Positions 29,574-39,383 of a DNA stretch of 64,000 nt are shown one piece after another (the stretch's first letter is position 1; every line of letters begins with the position of its first letter). The DNA is from Formivibrio sp. GTDB lineage: Bacteria; Pseudomonadota; Gammaproteobacteria; Burkholderiales; Chitinibacteraceae. The position numbers and the translations under genes are program-made. Where the stretch lies: contig JARLJJ010000112.1 in the NCBI GenBank assembly GCA_031291275.1, forward strand, positions 27,938 through 91,937, given 5' to 3'. Under the pieces are notes generated by a model. The model worked only from the letters and a program-made list of their open reading frames with translations. It ran no database searches and was not told the origin of the DNA.

Positions 29574-30974
29574 TCATACAGAGAAAATTTGGGCAAGTTT
29601 CATTCTTGCGCCCGGATAACTCTCGCATTCATGAATAGGTTGCTGCAGGAAATTTTCAAATGCGGGATGCCGGCGAATGGCTTCATCTAGTATCGGATCA
29701 GAACCGGGCACATAAGCCCCCACGCTGATCAAATCTCGACTGCGCTGATAGCGCGAATAAAGGTACTTGAAACGACGTACCGCTTCAAATTCTCCAGGCG
29801 ACACAATATCCTGCATCACCCGACTGATCGAGCTTTCAATATCAATTGCCGGATAATGGCCGGTATCAGCAAGCTGACGCGACAATACAAAGTGACCATC
29901 CAAAATGGCGCGCGCAGCGTCTGCAATCGGATCCTGTTGATCATCCCCTTCCGAAAGTACCGTATAGAAGGCCGTAATAGAACCGCCGCCTTCACGCCCA
30001 TTCCCGGCGCGCTCAACCAATTGCGGCAAGCGGGCAAAGACTGATGGGGGATAGCCTTTGGTTGCAGGGGGCTCTCCGACAGCCAGTGCAATCTCGCGCT
30101 GAGCCATGGCATAACGGGTGAGCGAATCCATAATCAACAGGACATTCTTACCTTCATTACGGAAATATTCAGCAATACTTGTCGCATAAGCCGCGCCATA
30201 CAAGCGCAACAAAGGAGGCGTATCGGCAGGCGCCGCAACAACGACAGAACGGGCCAATCCTTCGGGACCTAGAATGTTTTCAATAAAGTCTTTGACCTCA
30301 CGTCCCCGCTCTCCAATCAAGCCAACAACCACCACATCCGCGGTGGTATATCGCGCCATCATGCCCAGCAACACGGACTTTCCCACGCCGGACCCGGCAA
30401 ACAGACCTAGTCGCTGGCCTCGCCCCACCGTCAACAGCGCATTGATGGCGCGCACACCGACGTCCATGACTTGACGTACCGGCTCGCGATCCATGGGATT
30501 GAAGGGTCGCGCAAAAAGCGGCATATAACTTTCGAACTCAAGGCTCCCTTTGCCATCAAGAGGACGCCCCAAACCATCAAGAATCCGCCCAAGCAAACCC
30601 CAACCTACTGGGACCTGGCGTCCATGGTCTTCCAACCGGCGTTGCGCTTGCCGATGCTGACCATATTCTGGAATCCATGCGGCAACATCTTCATGCGGTA
30701 CCACCTCAGCACCCGGCTCTACACCGTAAACTTCGCTGATGGGCATCAGAAACAAACGCTCTTCCTGAAAACCGACCACCACAGCCTCAACCGAACGCCC
30801 GCCGGAGGTCACGACATCGCAGGACATCCCAATGGGCAACCGTAAGCCAACCGCTTCGAGCACCAAGCCGGAAACGCGTGTCAAACGCCCACGAGGCAAC
30901 CAGGGTCGCAACCAACGCACAGCACTTTGGCAATCCGTCAGGTATCGATGGCAACGATCAAGCGAGGTCGGCAT
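29574..30974 (-). CDS. fliI: FliI, flagellar type III export ATPase
   Basis: A 466-aa F1-beta-like ATPase. The P-loop reads [15 protein letters not shown], and the family-specific [17 protein letters not shown] and [31 protein letters not shown] follow. It forms a hexameric ring at the base of the flagellar export apparatus together with FliH and FliJ. The start overlaps the end of fliH by 17 bases, so expression is coupled. Length fits (457 aa in E. coli). Confidence 0.96.
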   Translation of the reverse strand: MPTSLDRCHRYLTDCQSAVRWLRPWLPRGRLTRVSGLVLEAVGLRLPIGMSCDVVTSGGRSVEAVVVGFQEERLFLMPISEVYGVEPGAEVVPHEDVAAWIPEYGQHRQAQRRLEDHGRQVPVGWGLLGRILDGLGRPLDGKGSLEFESYMPLFARPFNPMDREPVRQVMDVGVRAINALLTVGRGQRLGLFAGSGVGKSVLLGMMARYTTADVVVVGLIGERGREVKDFIENILGPEGLARSVVVAAPADTPPLLRLYGAAYATSIAEYFRNEGKNVLLIMDSLTRYAMAQREIALAVGEPPATKGYPPSVFARLPQLVERAGNGREGGGSITAFYTVLSEGDDQQDPIADAARAILDGHFVLSRQLADTGHYPAIDIESSISRVMQDIVSPGEFEAVRRFKYLYSRYQRSRDLISVGAYVPGSDPILDEAIRRHPAFENFLQQPIHECESYPGARMKLAQIFSV

Positions 30975-31746
30975 GGTCAGAACTGTCTAATTGCGGCACG
31001 GCATCCCAAGTCAAATCGGCACGCTGGTTTCTATTCAGAACACGCAACAGATTGTTCCAGCGAGTCGCCAGTGTCAGGTCAATCGATGTCATTGATGATT
31101 CAATGCGACAACTTCCCGCCGAAAGCGAAGGATCTGGCACAAAACGCCAATAATCCGTTGGCAACTCACCAGCCAGAAGAACTTCGAGCGCCGTCAGATC
31201 TTCCGGATTAAGAATGAGTCGAGCGGGTTCCCGAACCGTTGGCAAACCAGCAATTGCTTCACGGATAGCAGGCAACAACGTAGCTCGGTCTTCCTGCAAC
31301 GATTCCCGAACCATCTGGCGTGCAATGACCAAAGCCAGGTCGAGGACTTCATCCGCCAACTGTACTTCTGCGCCCCGACAGACATTTTCGACATCCGACA
31401 ATAATGAGCGCAACCGATTCACTTCCATCTCAGCCGCCAAGCGTCCAGCCGCCAACCCACTCTGATACCCTTCTTCCTGCGCTTGACGCTCGATGGCTTC
31501 GACTTCTTCTGCTGTGGGAAAATGTACGTCATTGAAGACTTGAGGTACATCCGGGAGCAATTCCGGCTCGGGCAATTCAGTTTGCGGAATGTCAGGACGC
31601 GGCTCAGATGGAGTTACGGACTCAGCCGACTTATCGTTTTCCGTTCCTTGATGTTGAGTCGAATCATCCAGCAGCGTACTGAATTGCCAACGCTGAAACT
31701 CGGAAAGCTCTTCGCGCGGAATAACTCTTGAGTGGGATCCCGCCAT
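30958..31746 (-). CDS. fliH: FliH, flagellar export ATPase regulator
   Basis: A 262-aa protein. The N-terminal half is variable and acidic (with Pro-rich [22 protein letters not shown]). A central heptad region ([35 protein letters not shown]) is followed by the conserved C-terminal domain that binds FliI ([17 protein letters not shown], then [10 protein letters not shown] and [14 protein letters not shown]). It inhibits and targets FliI. It lies between fliG and fliI in the standard order. Confidence 0.92.
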   Translation of the reverse strand: MAGSHSRVIPREELSEFQRWQFSTLLDDSTQHQGTENDKSAESVTPSEPRPDIPQTELPEPELLPDVPQVFNDVHFPTAEEVEAIERQAQEEGYQSGLAAGRLAAEMEVNRLRSLLSDVENVCRGAEVQLADEVLDLALVIARQMVRESLQEDRATLLPAIREAIAGLPTVREPARLILNPEDLTALEVLLAGELPTDYWRFVPDPSLSAGSCRIESSMTSIDLTLATRWNNLLRVLNRNQRADLTWDAVPQLDSSDHADLA

Positions 31747-31763
31747 TTACCCAGGCCTCCCGC

Positions 31764-32771
31764 TCACTCGACCAAACCTTCATCGCCCTTACCACTCAAC
31801 ACAATCTGGCCTTCATCGGCGAGTCGACGAACGATCTTAAGAATTTCTTTTTGCTCGGCCTCAACCTCAGAAAGCTTAACCGGCCCTTTGGCTTCGAGAT
31901 CTTCTCGCAACATTTCTGCAGCGCGTTGCGACATGTTTTTGAATACCTTTTCCCGCAAGGCCTGACTGGTCCCTTTGAGCGCAACAATAAGTTGGTCCGA
32001 TTGAATTTCGCGCAGCAATAACTGAATTCCGCGATCATCAATATCAAGGATGTTATCGAAGGTAAACATCTTGTCTTGGATTTTCTGAGCCAACTCAGGA
32101 TCGTATTCACGGATACTGGAAACGGCCGAGGCTTCGACCACGCCCCCCATGAAGTTGAGGATGTCGGCCGCCATCTTGACCCCCCCCATCGCGCTCTTCT
32201 TGAGCTTGTCGGAACCGGACAACAGTTGGGTCAACACGTCGTTTAGCTCCTTCAACGCGGCAGGCTGGATACCCTCCAGTGTAGCTATGCGCAACAGAAC
32301 ATCGTTGCGGACGCGTTCTGTAAAGTTACTCAACACCTCGGAAGACTGGTCTGGTTCAAGATGCACAAGAACCGTGGCGATAATCTGCGGATGCTCGTTC
32401 TTGATAAGTTCAGCCACAGCAGCAGAATCCATCCACTTAAGCGATTCGATGCCCCCGTTGTCATTGCCCTGTAAAATTCGATCAAGCAGATTGGCCGCCT
32501 TGTCCGTCCCCAACGCCTTGGTCAGGACCGAGCGAATATACTCATCCGCAGCACCCAGATTGGCGCGATTTTCCGTTGAAGCAATGAAATCCCCCAAAAT
32601 CGCATCGACTTCCTCGCGCTTAACGTTCTCCATCCCCGCCATCGCAAAACCGAGTTTTTGCACTTCTTTCGGGCCAAGAAATTTAAATACCTCGACCGCA
32701 GCTTCTTCACCAAGCGTCATCAGGAGAATTGATCCACGACGCACGCCGTCTTCATCTAGGTTCGCTGCCAC
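31764..32771 (-). CDS. fliG: FliG, flagellar motor switch protein
   Basis: A 335-aa rotor protein with the three armadillo-like domains. The EHPQ-box is intact (IKNEHPQIIATVLVHLEPDQSSEVL, near 123). The C-terminal torque helix carries the charged residues that contact the stator (DIDDRGIQLLLREIQSDQLIVALKGTSQALREKVFKNMSQRAA). It receives the CheY signal through FliM and contacts FliF at its N-terminus. It starts 7 bp after the fliF stop codon. Confidence 0.97.
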   Translation of the reverse strand: MAANLDEDGVRRGSILLMTLGEEAAVEVFKFLGPKEVQKLGFAMAGMENVKREEVDAILGDFIASTENRANLGAADEYIRSVLTKALGTDKAANLLDRILQGNDNGGIESLKWMDSAAVAELIKNEHPQIIATVLVHLEPDQSSEVLSNFTERVRNDVLLRIATLEGIQPAALKELNDVLTQLLSGSDKLKKSAMGGVKMAADILNFMGGVVEASAVSSIREYDPELAQKIQDKMFTFDNILDIDDRGIQLLLREIQSDQLIVALKGTSQALREKVFKNMSQRAAEMLREDLEAKGPVKLSEVEAEQKEILKIVRRLADEGQIVLSGKGDEGLVE

Positions 32772-32778
32772 ATTGTCC

Positions 32779-34506
32779 TCAGTTTCTCTTGTTGGAGTCG
32801 GAGGTTTCTTCTTCGCCGATCATCCATTCACGCAAAATGGTCGCGACCATGCGTGGATCATTCTTGGCCAATTCCTTGGCACGTTGCAACAAATCAGCAA
32901 AAGCCGACATGCGTTCCTGACCCTCTTCATTCGCGGCCGCACGCGCAGCGGCAAATGGATTGATCGGTTCACCGTCACCCTGCCCTTCTTCAAGCACCAA
33001 GGTGCGCCCCTCTTCGCGGGAACGCGTCATATCCTTCATCAGTGGCCGAACAACGAAGAAAAGCAAATAAATCACAACAATGGCGATAAGGGCCATCTTC
33101 ATCACATCGGTAAAGTTCGCTTTCAGGTAATCCACGGTACGATCAGGCAACGCGCGCTCTTCTTCAGGAGCGGGCTGAGTGAAGGCCGCATTGACCACAT
33201 TAACGGAATCACCTCTGGACGCATTAAAGCCTACTGCCTCGCGAACTAAATCAGAGATCTGCCCCATTTCCTGCGGTGTCATAGGCGCAAAAACCTGCTG
33301 CCCATCCGCATTCTTGCTGGCTTTATAATTAACCACGACAGCAACAGACAAGCGCTTCACTCCACCCACGGCTTGTTTGACATGCTGAATTGTCTTATCC
33401 AGTTCGTAATTTGTTGTCCCTTCACGCCGCGAATTGGAACTTGTATTACTCGTCCCATCGGCAGCCACAGTAGAAGCTTTTGACGCCGTCGCAGTAATCG
33501 GTGCCGCAGCAGCGCCCGGCGGTTGATTTGACAGCGCACCCGGAATCCCCGCTGCGGCATCATTACTGGAACTTCCAACCTGTTCTGTGGTCTGCTGACT
33601 GCGAATCGCAGCCGCATTGGGCGGGTTATTGGGTTGAAATTTTTCCGAGGTTTCTTCCACTTCGGCAAAATCCACCTGCGCAGTCACCTCAGCACGCACA
33701 TTATTGCGCCCAACGATCGGTGAAAGGATCGCTTGAATACGATCAACAAAGCCGCCTTCGACTTGTTGCACATACTGCAATTGGTTGGGATCAAGAGTGG
33801 TTCGCATATTGTCGCGGCCACGCGAGAGCAAATCGCCATTCTGATCCACAAGAGTCACGTTATTGACCTGCAAATCAGGCACGCTGGATGAAACCAAGTG
33901 AACGATACCGGCAACCTGCCCCGCATCCAGCTGCCGACCTCGCTGCAATGTCAGCACAATCGAAGCTGTTGGTTTCTGTTGATCACGTAGAAAAACGGTT
34001 TGTTTCGGGATCGCAAGATGTACCCGCGCACGCTCCACCACCGAAATAGTTTCAATCGAGCGGGCTAACTCACCTTCAATGGCGCGCTGGTAGTTCACTT
34101 GTTCAGCGAACTGCGATATGCCAAATTTCTGGCTATCCATCAGTTCGAATCCGACATTACCAGCCTTGGGCAACCCCTGATCAGCGAGTCTTAGGCGCGC
34201 ATCATAAACTTTGTCGGCAGGAACCTGGATCGTGCCGCCAGCATCAAGTTTATACGGCACATTCATTTGCTGCAGGGATTGAATAATGGCACCACCGTCC
34301 TTGTCCGGGACGTTGGTGAAAAGAATACGCCAAGCAGGCTCGCGCGACCAAAGCAAGGCACCAGCCAATAAAGCGATAGCCAAAGCGGCAATCACCATCA
34401 GGCCAAGCTTGCTCGGACCGGACAACCCTTCCAATCGTTGGCGAACTCCGCCAATGCCTTTATCCGCAACCGGGTTGCGTTGAGCCGTTACGCCCGCCTC
34501 TGCCAT
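32779..34506 (-). CDS. fliF: FliF, flagellar MS-ring protein
   Basis: A 575-aa membrane-ring protein with two membrane helices (about residues 35-55 and 460-480). Between them lie the ring-building motifs including WRILFTNVPDKDGGAIIQSLQQMNVPYKL and the PKQTVFLRDQQKPTASIVLTLQRGRQL stretch. The C-terminal tail (NDPRMVATILREWMIG) is the FliG-binding region. The low-complexity segment rich in Ala, Pro, Ser and Thr (about 305-355) is common in this family. It is the second gene of the fliEFGHIJ operon. Confidence 0.96.
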   Translation of the reverse strand: MAEAGVTAQRNPVADKGIGGVRQRLEGLSGPSKLGLMVIAALAIALLAGALLWSREPAWRILFTNVPDKDGGAIIQSLQQMNVPYKLDAGGTIQVPADKVYDARLRLADQGLPKAGNVGFELMDSQKFGISQFAEQVNYQRAIEGELARSIETISVVERARVHLAIPKQTVFLRDQQKPTASIVLTLQRGRQLDAGQVAGIVHLVSSSVPDLQVNNVTLVDQNGDLLSRGRDNMRTTLDPNQLQYVQQVEGGFVDRIQAILSPIVGRNNVRAEVTAQVDFAEVEETSEKFQPNNPPNAAAIRSQQTTEQVGSSSNDAAAGIPGALSNQPPGAAAAPITATASKASTVAADGTSNTSSNSRREGTTNYELDKTIQHVKQAVGGVKRLSVAVVVNYKASKNADGQQVFAPMTPQEMGQISDLVREAVGFNASRGDSVNVVNAAFTQPAPEEERALPDRTVDYLKANFTDVMKMALIAIVVIYLLFFVVRPLMKDMTRSREEGRTLVLEEGQGDGEPINPFAAARAAANEEGQERMSAFADLLQRAKELAKNDPRMVATILREWMIGEEETSDSNKRN

Positions 34507-34535
34507 AGCCTAGCCAATTTCGTCACCCCAAGCCG

Positions 34536-34862
34536 TCAGACCTGCATGTTCATGATCTCTTGGTAAGCACCTACGAGCTTGTTTCTGACCTGTACCATGG
34601 TCTGGAAACTCAGGCTGGCTTTTTGCAACGATACCATTACATCCTGCAAATCTGCCCCAGGTTCTCCAGATTGAAAAGCAAGTTGTTTATCCTGCGTTTC
34701 CTGTTGCATCCGGTTAACCTGATCAATCGATTGCTTGAGAACCTGGGCAAACTCCGGCCCGTCCGTGCCTTCTTGCGCAACAGAGGCAGGCTGACCTGCC
34801 GCCATCGCTGCAGCAGAACGTAGTTCTCCGAGCAATTGGTCGATACCTTGCACGCTACTCAT
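34536..34862 (-). CDS. fliE: FliE, flagellar rod-MS-ring junction protein
   Basis: A 108-aa protein with the FliE C-terminal signature (DLQDVMVSLQKASLSFQTMVQVRNKLVGAYQEIMNMQV). It links the MS ring to the rod and is the first exported substrate. It is the first gene of the operon and has a sigma-54 promoter in its 76-bp upstream gap, with AGGAT 9 nt before the ATG. Confidence 0.95.
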   Translation of the reverse strand: MSSVQGIDQLLGELRSAAAMAAGQPASVAQEGTDGPEFAQVLKQSIDQVNRMQQETQDKQLAFQSGEPGADLQDVMVSLQKASLSFQTMVQVRNKLVGAYQEIMNMQV

Positions 34863-34914
34863 AAATACTTATCCTTCCAAGCCTGATTCTAGGGGGCGGA
34901 ACGCATCTCCCGCA

Positions 34915-34930
34915 AGCAATTCCTGCGCCA
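34915..34930 (-). promoter_or_regulatory. Sigma-54 promoter of fliE
   Basis: On the minus strand TGGCGC, five bases, TTGCT matches TGGCAC-N5-TTGCW, with GG and GC separated by exactly ten bases. The start would be near 34904, about 42 nt before the fliE ATG. It should be activated by the FlrC-type protein encoded just upstream. Confidence 0.8.
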
Positions 34931-34938
34931 GCTGCAAC

Positions 34939-36276
34939 CTATATGTGCAAATCTCCACTTAATTCACGATACTGCTGCAATTTGTGACGCAGCGTGCGTT
35001 CACTCATATTAAGCCTTGCCGCGGCTAATTTCCTCACCCCACCGGCAGCGCGGAGTGTTTCGAGAATGTGTTGCTTCTCTACCTCTTTGATATCCATGAC
35101 TGTCTCAGGTTCCGAGTTCTCCTGCGGCAACCCACCCGCAGCGGCAATTCTTGCCGCGACAACCGGCAAATACAGGTGCTCCGGGCCTATTTCATCACCC
35201 GGCGCAAGAATCAAGGCGCGCTGTATCACATTGTCAAGTTCACGAATATTGCCATCCCATGTATGGCTCAAAAAACATTCCGCAGCTTGCGCTGACAAAA
35301 CTGGCGCGCGTCGCTTTTGCAGAGCAGCATGTCGAGCCAACATTGCCCGCGCCAACAACAAGATGTCATCTGGCCGTTCACGCAAAGCTGGCAGATGCAG
35401 CGGAAACACATTCAATCGATAATACAGATCCTCACGAAAACGTCCTTCGGCCACTTCTTCTGACACATCCCGGTTTGATGTCGCTAACACACGGATATCA
35501 ATAGGGATCGTTTTAACACTACCGACACGTTCGACTTCACGTTCCTGCAATACACGTAGCAGCTTAGCCTGAAGTGCCAAAGGCATTTCTGTGATCTCAT
35601 CAAGCAATAACACACCACCCTGCGCTTGCTCGAATTTACCTATATGCTGAACTGCGGCGCCGGTAAAGGCGCCTTTTTCATGCCCGAACAAGGTGGACTC
35701 GAGCAATTGTTCTGGAATTGCCGCGCAATTAATCGCAACGAAGGGTTTATCAGCCCGCGCACTGTTGTTGTGAATAAATCGCGCAAGGACTTCTTTCCCT
35801 ACGCCCGATTCACCCGTAATCATGACTGAAACATCTGAAAGCGCTACTCGGCGCGCCACATCTAGCAACTGACGCATTGCCGGATCTTCTGCAATCAAAT
35901 TCTCATTAACACAATCGGGCAACAAGTATTTGGCGACTGCCTGCAAAAGATGTTCAGGCTCGAAGGGTTTCGGCAGATAGTGGCAAGCGCCAGCATGCAA
36001 TGCCGCAACCGCTTTGTCGATCACACCATAAGCTGTCATCAAAATCACCGGCAACCACGGAAATCTGACTTTGACCTCATGCAGCAGCGTTTCTCCATCC
36101 ATAGGTTGCATTTGCACATCAGACAACACGAGCCCAACCCGGTGGGTTTCAAGCATCCTCAATGCCATGGAACCGTCCTCGGCAGTCAGTACTTGATACC
36201 CACCGAGAACAAGCGTGTCAGAAAGCGCCTCGCGCAGAGCATCGTCATCCTCGACAACCAAAATCGGCAAAATCAT
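34939..36276 (-). CDS. flrC: FlrC/FleR-type sigma-54-dependent flagellar response regulator
   Basis: A 445-aa NtrC-family activator. A receiver domain (1-118) has the acidic pocket and Asp53-type acceptor (LSDVQMQP) and PKPF. The AAA+ domain has Walker A GESGVGKE at 155-162, and the sigma-54 contact loop GAFTGA is intact. A Fis-type helix-turn-helix ends the protein ([20 protein letters not shown]). Its partner kinase is probably encoded at 39384. It likely drives the promoters at 34915-34930 and 39247-39262. The start overlaps cheB by four bases. Confidence 0.92.
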   Translation of the reverse strand: MILPILVVEDDDALREALSDTLVLGGYQVLTAEDGSMALRMLETHRVGLVLSDVQMQPMDGETLLHEVKVRFPWLPVILMTAYGVIDKAVAALHAGACHYLPKPFEPEHLLQAVAKYLLPDCVNENLIAEDPAMRQLLDVARRVALSDVSVMITGESGVGKEVLARFIHNNSARADKPFVAINCAAIPEQLLESTLFGHEKGAFTGAAVQHIGKFEQAQGGVLLLDEITEMPLALQAKLLRVLQEREVERVGSVKTIPIDIRVLATSNRDVSEEVAEGRFREDLYYRLNVFPLHLPALRERPDDILLLARAMLARHAALQKRRAPVLSAQAAECFLSHTWDGNIRELDNVIQRALILAPGDEIGPEHLYLPVVAARIAAAGGLPQENSEPETVMDIKEVEKQHILETLRAAGGVRKLAAARLNMSERTLRHKLQQYRELSGDLHI

Positions 36277-36989
36277 GCCTCACTCCTATGCAGACTCAAC
36301 CAATGCAACAAACGAGGAGCAATTTCTCTTATGGGCAACACTTCGTTAACGCCTCCAAGCAAAATCGCCTCCTTAGGCATACCGAATACCACGCAAGTAG
36401 ATTCATCCTGCGCAAAATTAAATGCCCCGGCCTCTTTCATTTCACGCATTCCTGCCGCCCCATCCTTCCCCATCCCAGTCAAGATGACGCCAATAGCATA
36501 GCGACCTGCCACATTTGCAGCAGAACGGAAAAGCACATCAACCGATGGGCGATGCCGATTTACTGGCGGCCCTTGAGAAAGATCACAGATATAGTCTCCG
36601 CCCGAATAACCGAGCATCAGATGAGAATGACCAGGTGCAATGTATGCCGATCCAGAGCGCACAATATCGCCTTGTTCTGCTTCTTTAACATGGATGCGAC
36701 ACAATCCATCCAGACGACTCGCAAACGAGCGGGTAAACATTTCAGGCATGTGCTGGGCGATGAGTATCGGGGGTGAATCCGCCGGCATCATCATCAATAG
36801 ATCCTTAAGCGCCTCTGTACCGCCTGTTGACGCCCCGACAATGATCAACCTTTCGCTTCGCGGCGCATGGCGAAGTTTTTTTTGCAATATCACGTCAGCG
36901 GAATAACAAGGCTGCACCGGCTGCGGCAGACTTTGCGAAGCCTCGCGCACGCGATCGGCCAAAGGCCTGTCTGCGTTCGGCACACTCAT
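36273..36989 (-). CDS. CheB-type methylesterase lacking a receiver domain
   Basis: A 238-aa protein. The catalytic triad is Ser54 (GASTGG), His80 and Asp176 (TGMGKDG); the spacings of 26 and 96 residues equal those of E. coli CheB (Ser164, His190, Asp286). Full-length CheB (about 350 aa) has an N-terminal receiver that is absent here. The first 30 residues (ADRVREAS near 11-18) look like the linker that normally joins the two domains. No receiver remnant is visible in the 136 bp upstream. It would demethylate or deamidate receptors without phospho-control, or serve another ester. No cheR is in the window. It is coupled to flrC by a four-base overlap. Confidence 0.85.
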   Translation of the reverse strand: MSVPNADRPLADRVREASQSLPQPVQPCYSADVILQKKLRHAPRSERLIIVGASTGGTEALKDLLMMMPADSPPILIAQHMPEMFTRSFASRLDGLCRIHVKEAEQGDIVRSGSAYIAPGHSHLMLGYSGGDYICDLSQGPPVNRHRPSVDVLFRSAANVAGRYAIGVILTGMGKDGAAGMREMKEAGAFNFAQDESTCVVFGMPKEAILLGGVNEVLPIREIAPRLLHWLSLHRSEA

Positions 36990-37125
36990 TACAATGATCT
37001 CCCATTTCTGGCTGCTCCAACCTTATTGACCAATCAAATCAATATGCACCAGAAGCAAGCATGTTTTCATATGACGCAACACCACCAGAGGTAGCGCTGG
37101 AATAGATAATTATTTGCGATTTCAG

Positions 37126-38838
37126 TCAGGCGTTGCCGGGTAAGTAGTATGCAACAACCTCGTTACCCACTCCACGAAATTCCATGCTTGCACAGAGCGA
37201 TTGCACCAAGTCCAAGCCATGATCGCTTACCTTCAGATGATCGCCTTTTGACTCACGCCAAGCCCGCCAATTAAATCCCTTCCCACTATCTTTGACATGA
37301 ATACGCAAAACCATTCGCCCCGAAAAAGAAACTCCAGATAAGCCCATTTCCACCCGTCCTGATTGAAGGGCATTAAGTCGAGCGCTTCGCTCTTGCTGGT
37401 GTTGCTCCCGTCCTTCCGTTCCTTGCATGATCGGCGCCTCCATCGCCAGAACGCCTCGTTCCAGCGCATTTGCGAAGAGCACGCTCAAGATTAAAAATAT
37501 ATCCGAGTTACATCCTGAAAGCGCCTTAATATCGTTTACGAAGGTCATGATGAATGAAACTACATTAATACGCCTTAGTTCGTCGATACCCAAAGTCAGG
37601 CTGTATCGCCAAAGCACGTTGTTGTCAGCAACCAGTTGTTCCAACAGGTTAGGATCAAGAACAAAGTCTGGATCACGATTAACAAGACGATTCGAGACAG
37701 TTAGGCCAAATCCCGCATAAACCAACGAAATATCATCATGATATTCTTTACCATCAAGAAAGGAGAATAACCTGGAACGAACGGCCTCAACACGCTCACC
37801 AGCCGAGGATGCAGCAATTGCTTCAAGGAGTCGCGGCAATCCGAACGCCTCTCCCTCAAGGTTGCGTGCCTCAACAAGCCCGTCTGAATATGCCAGTACA
37901 GCGCCCGGCCGAGAAAAATAAAACCGTTTAGGAGAAAATTCCATAGCATGGCTCGGCACGACGCCAAGCGGCAAACTAAATGATTTACATGCTTCAACCA
38001 CCACACAATCAGCGTCAAGAATCTGCAGTTCAGGCATGCCCCCATTCCAAATTTCAACAAGGCCATCCACCTCGCTAATTGAAACGAGGGCCACAGCAAC
38101 AAAGCGGCCAACAGGCAACACTTGCCGTACCTTGTTATTCATCTCTGCCAGAATTTCAGGAAGGGTATGACCTTTTTCAGTCATACTGTAGAAAGGTTGA
38201 GTCAATGGCAGCACATTCAGCGCAGCAGTTATGCCATGTCCGATTCCATCAGCAAGCATAATATGCAAGGACTCACCCGGTGTCCTCGCCGCTGCAATCA
38301 TGTCGCCAGAGAGACTTTCTGCAGGCGTTAACCAATATTCAAGTCGTGGATCTGCGAGACGCTCCGCATTGACCATCTGCTCCATCAAATGACGAACAAT
38401 GCCTTTTTCTTCCTCGCTATGGTCAAAATAATCCGAGAGTTTCTCCGACTGCTCGCGAACTTTGCGATTAAGTTCCAACGTACGGCCAAATGCTTTGAGC
38501 TTTGCCTCTAACACACGAAAATTGACCGGTTTACTTAAACAGTCATCACCACAACACTCGATAGCCTCAGCCAAAGCGGCATCTTCCCCCATTCCGGTTA
38601 CAAAAACGATTGGAATCCAGGTCTCACCAGCCTCAGCCTTGATGATGGCAGCCGCCTCAGCGCCTGACATCACGGGCATCATCATATCCATCAAGACCAG
38701 ATCAGGTCGTTCATTTCGCCAGCACTCGACTGCTTCTAACCCATTACGAGCAGGAATGGCATGATGCCCCAAGGCCCCGACGAATCGACTCATTAGCAGT
38801 AAAACCGATTCCGTATCGTCGACTACGAGGATTTTCAT
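37126..38838 (-). CDS. HsbR-like response regulator with PP2C phosphatase and anti-sigma-type kinase domains
   Basis: A 570-aa protein. A receiver (1-120, Asp51 in VLMDMMMP) is followed by a coiled coil (about 125-150), a SpoIIE/PP2C phosphatase (about 165-395, with LADGIGHG and SDGLVE acidic metal sites) and a C-terminal region of 150 residues with an HATPase-like ending (VKDSGKGFNW, DHGLDLVQ). This architecture is that of Pseudomonas HsbR, which phosphorylates and dephosphorylates the STAS protein HsbA in the HptB pathway to control FlgM and motility. The STAS gene lies 22 bp upstream. The HptB equivalent is not in the window. Confidence 0.82.
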   Translation of the reverse strand: MKILVVDDTESVLLLMSRFVGALGHHAIPARNGLEAVECWRNERPDLVLMDMMMPVMSGAEAAAIIKAEAGETWIPIVFVTGMGEDAALAEAIECCGDDCLSKPVNFRVLEAKLKAFGRTLELNRKVREQSEKLSDYFDHSEEEKGIVRHLMEQMVNAERLADPRLEYWLTPAESLSGDMIAAARTPGESLHIMLADGIGHGITAALNVLPLTQPFYSMTEKGHTLPEILAEMNNKVRQVLPVGRFVAVALVSISEVDGLVEIWNGGMPELQILDADCVVVEACKSFSLPLGVVPSHAMEFSPKRFYFSRPGAVLAYSDGLVEARNLEGEAFGLPRLLEAIAASSAGERVEAVRSRLFSFLDGKEYHDDISLVYAGFGLTVSNRLVNRDPDFVLDPNLLEQLVADNNVLWRYSLTLGIDELRRINVVSFIMTFVNDIKALSGCNSDIFLILSVLFANALERGVLAMEAPIMQGTEGREQHQQERSARLNALQSGRVEMGLSGVSFSGRMVLRIHVKDSGKGFNWRAWRESKGDHLKVSDHGLDLVQSLCASMEFRGVGNEVVAYYLPGNA

Positions 38839-38860
38839 GGAAATACTCTTTTCTTACACC

Positions 38861-39166
38861 TCAACGAATGGTGAAAATCTTACCGAAACAAGCAATTTCC
38901 AAGACTTGACGTACGGCATCGCGACAATTCACAAGCGCCAAATTTTTATTTGCAGCGTTAATTTTCTCTTTCAGCAACAACAACATTCCCAGAGCTGAAC
39001 TATCTAAATAAACCACATTCTGAAAATCGACCAAAAGTTCTTTGACCCCAGGATTAGCAATCAATGTCTCGCACACCTGTCTAAATTCTCGATGTGAGCT
39101 GAAATCAAACTGCCCAGTCAATACCACTCGCCCAACTTCGCCTTCAATATCTACTGTTGGCAACAT
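38861..39166 (-). CDS. HsbA-like STAS anti-sigma-factor antagonist
   Basis: A 101-aa STAS-domain protein. The phosphorylation loop YLDSSALGML has Ser56 and Ser57; Ser56 is the modified residue in HsbA. It is upstream of the HsbR-like regulator in the same operon. In Pseudomonas HsbA binds the anti-sigma factor FlgM or a diguanylate cyclase depending on its phosphorylation. A sigma-54 promoter stands in the 217-bp gap upstream. Confidence 0.87.
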   Translation of the reverse strand: MLPTVDIEGEVGRVVLTGQFDFSSHREFRQVCETLIANPGVKELLVDFQNVVYLDSSALGMLLLLKEKINAANKNLALVNCRDAVRQVLEIACFGKIFTIR

Positions 39167-39210
39167 GATCGATCCAACCTTCTAAATTAAGTCATAATTA
39201 CAGGACACAA

Positions 39211-39226
39211 CAACGATTAATTGTTG
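39211..39226. repeat. Near-palindrome in the hsbA leader
   Basis: CAACGATTAATTGTTG is self-complementary at 14 of 16 bases. It lies 10-25 nt downstream of the predicted sigma-54 start, so it could be an operator or a small RNA hairpin. Confidence 0.3.
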
Positions 39227-39246
39227 TCGAAAACACGAGTATTACT

Positions 39247-39262
39247 GGCAAAAAACAAGCCA
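39247..39262 (-). promoter_or_regulatory. Sigma-54 promoter of the hsbA-hsbR-cheB-flrC operon
   Basis: On the minus strand TGGCTTG, four bases, TTGCC agrees with TGGCACG-N4-TTGCW; the GG and GC pairs are ten bases apart. The start would fall near 39236, about 70 nt before the STAS gene. Confidence 0.7.
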
Positions 39263-39383
39263 CCGCACATTAATCTCAAATCGTTCATGCCAACATACCT
39301 AACAAGGCATAACACCCTAGTTTTAAAACGTATTTAAAATAAAGCGCGGAAATAATTTTTGCAACAAAACTCATTGCATTGCT

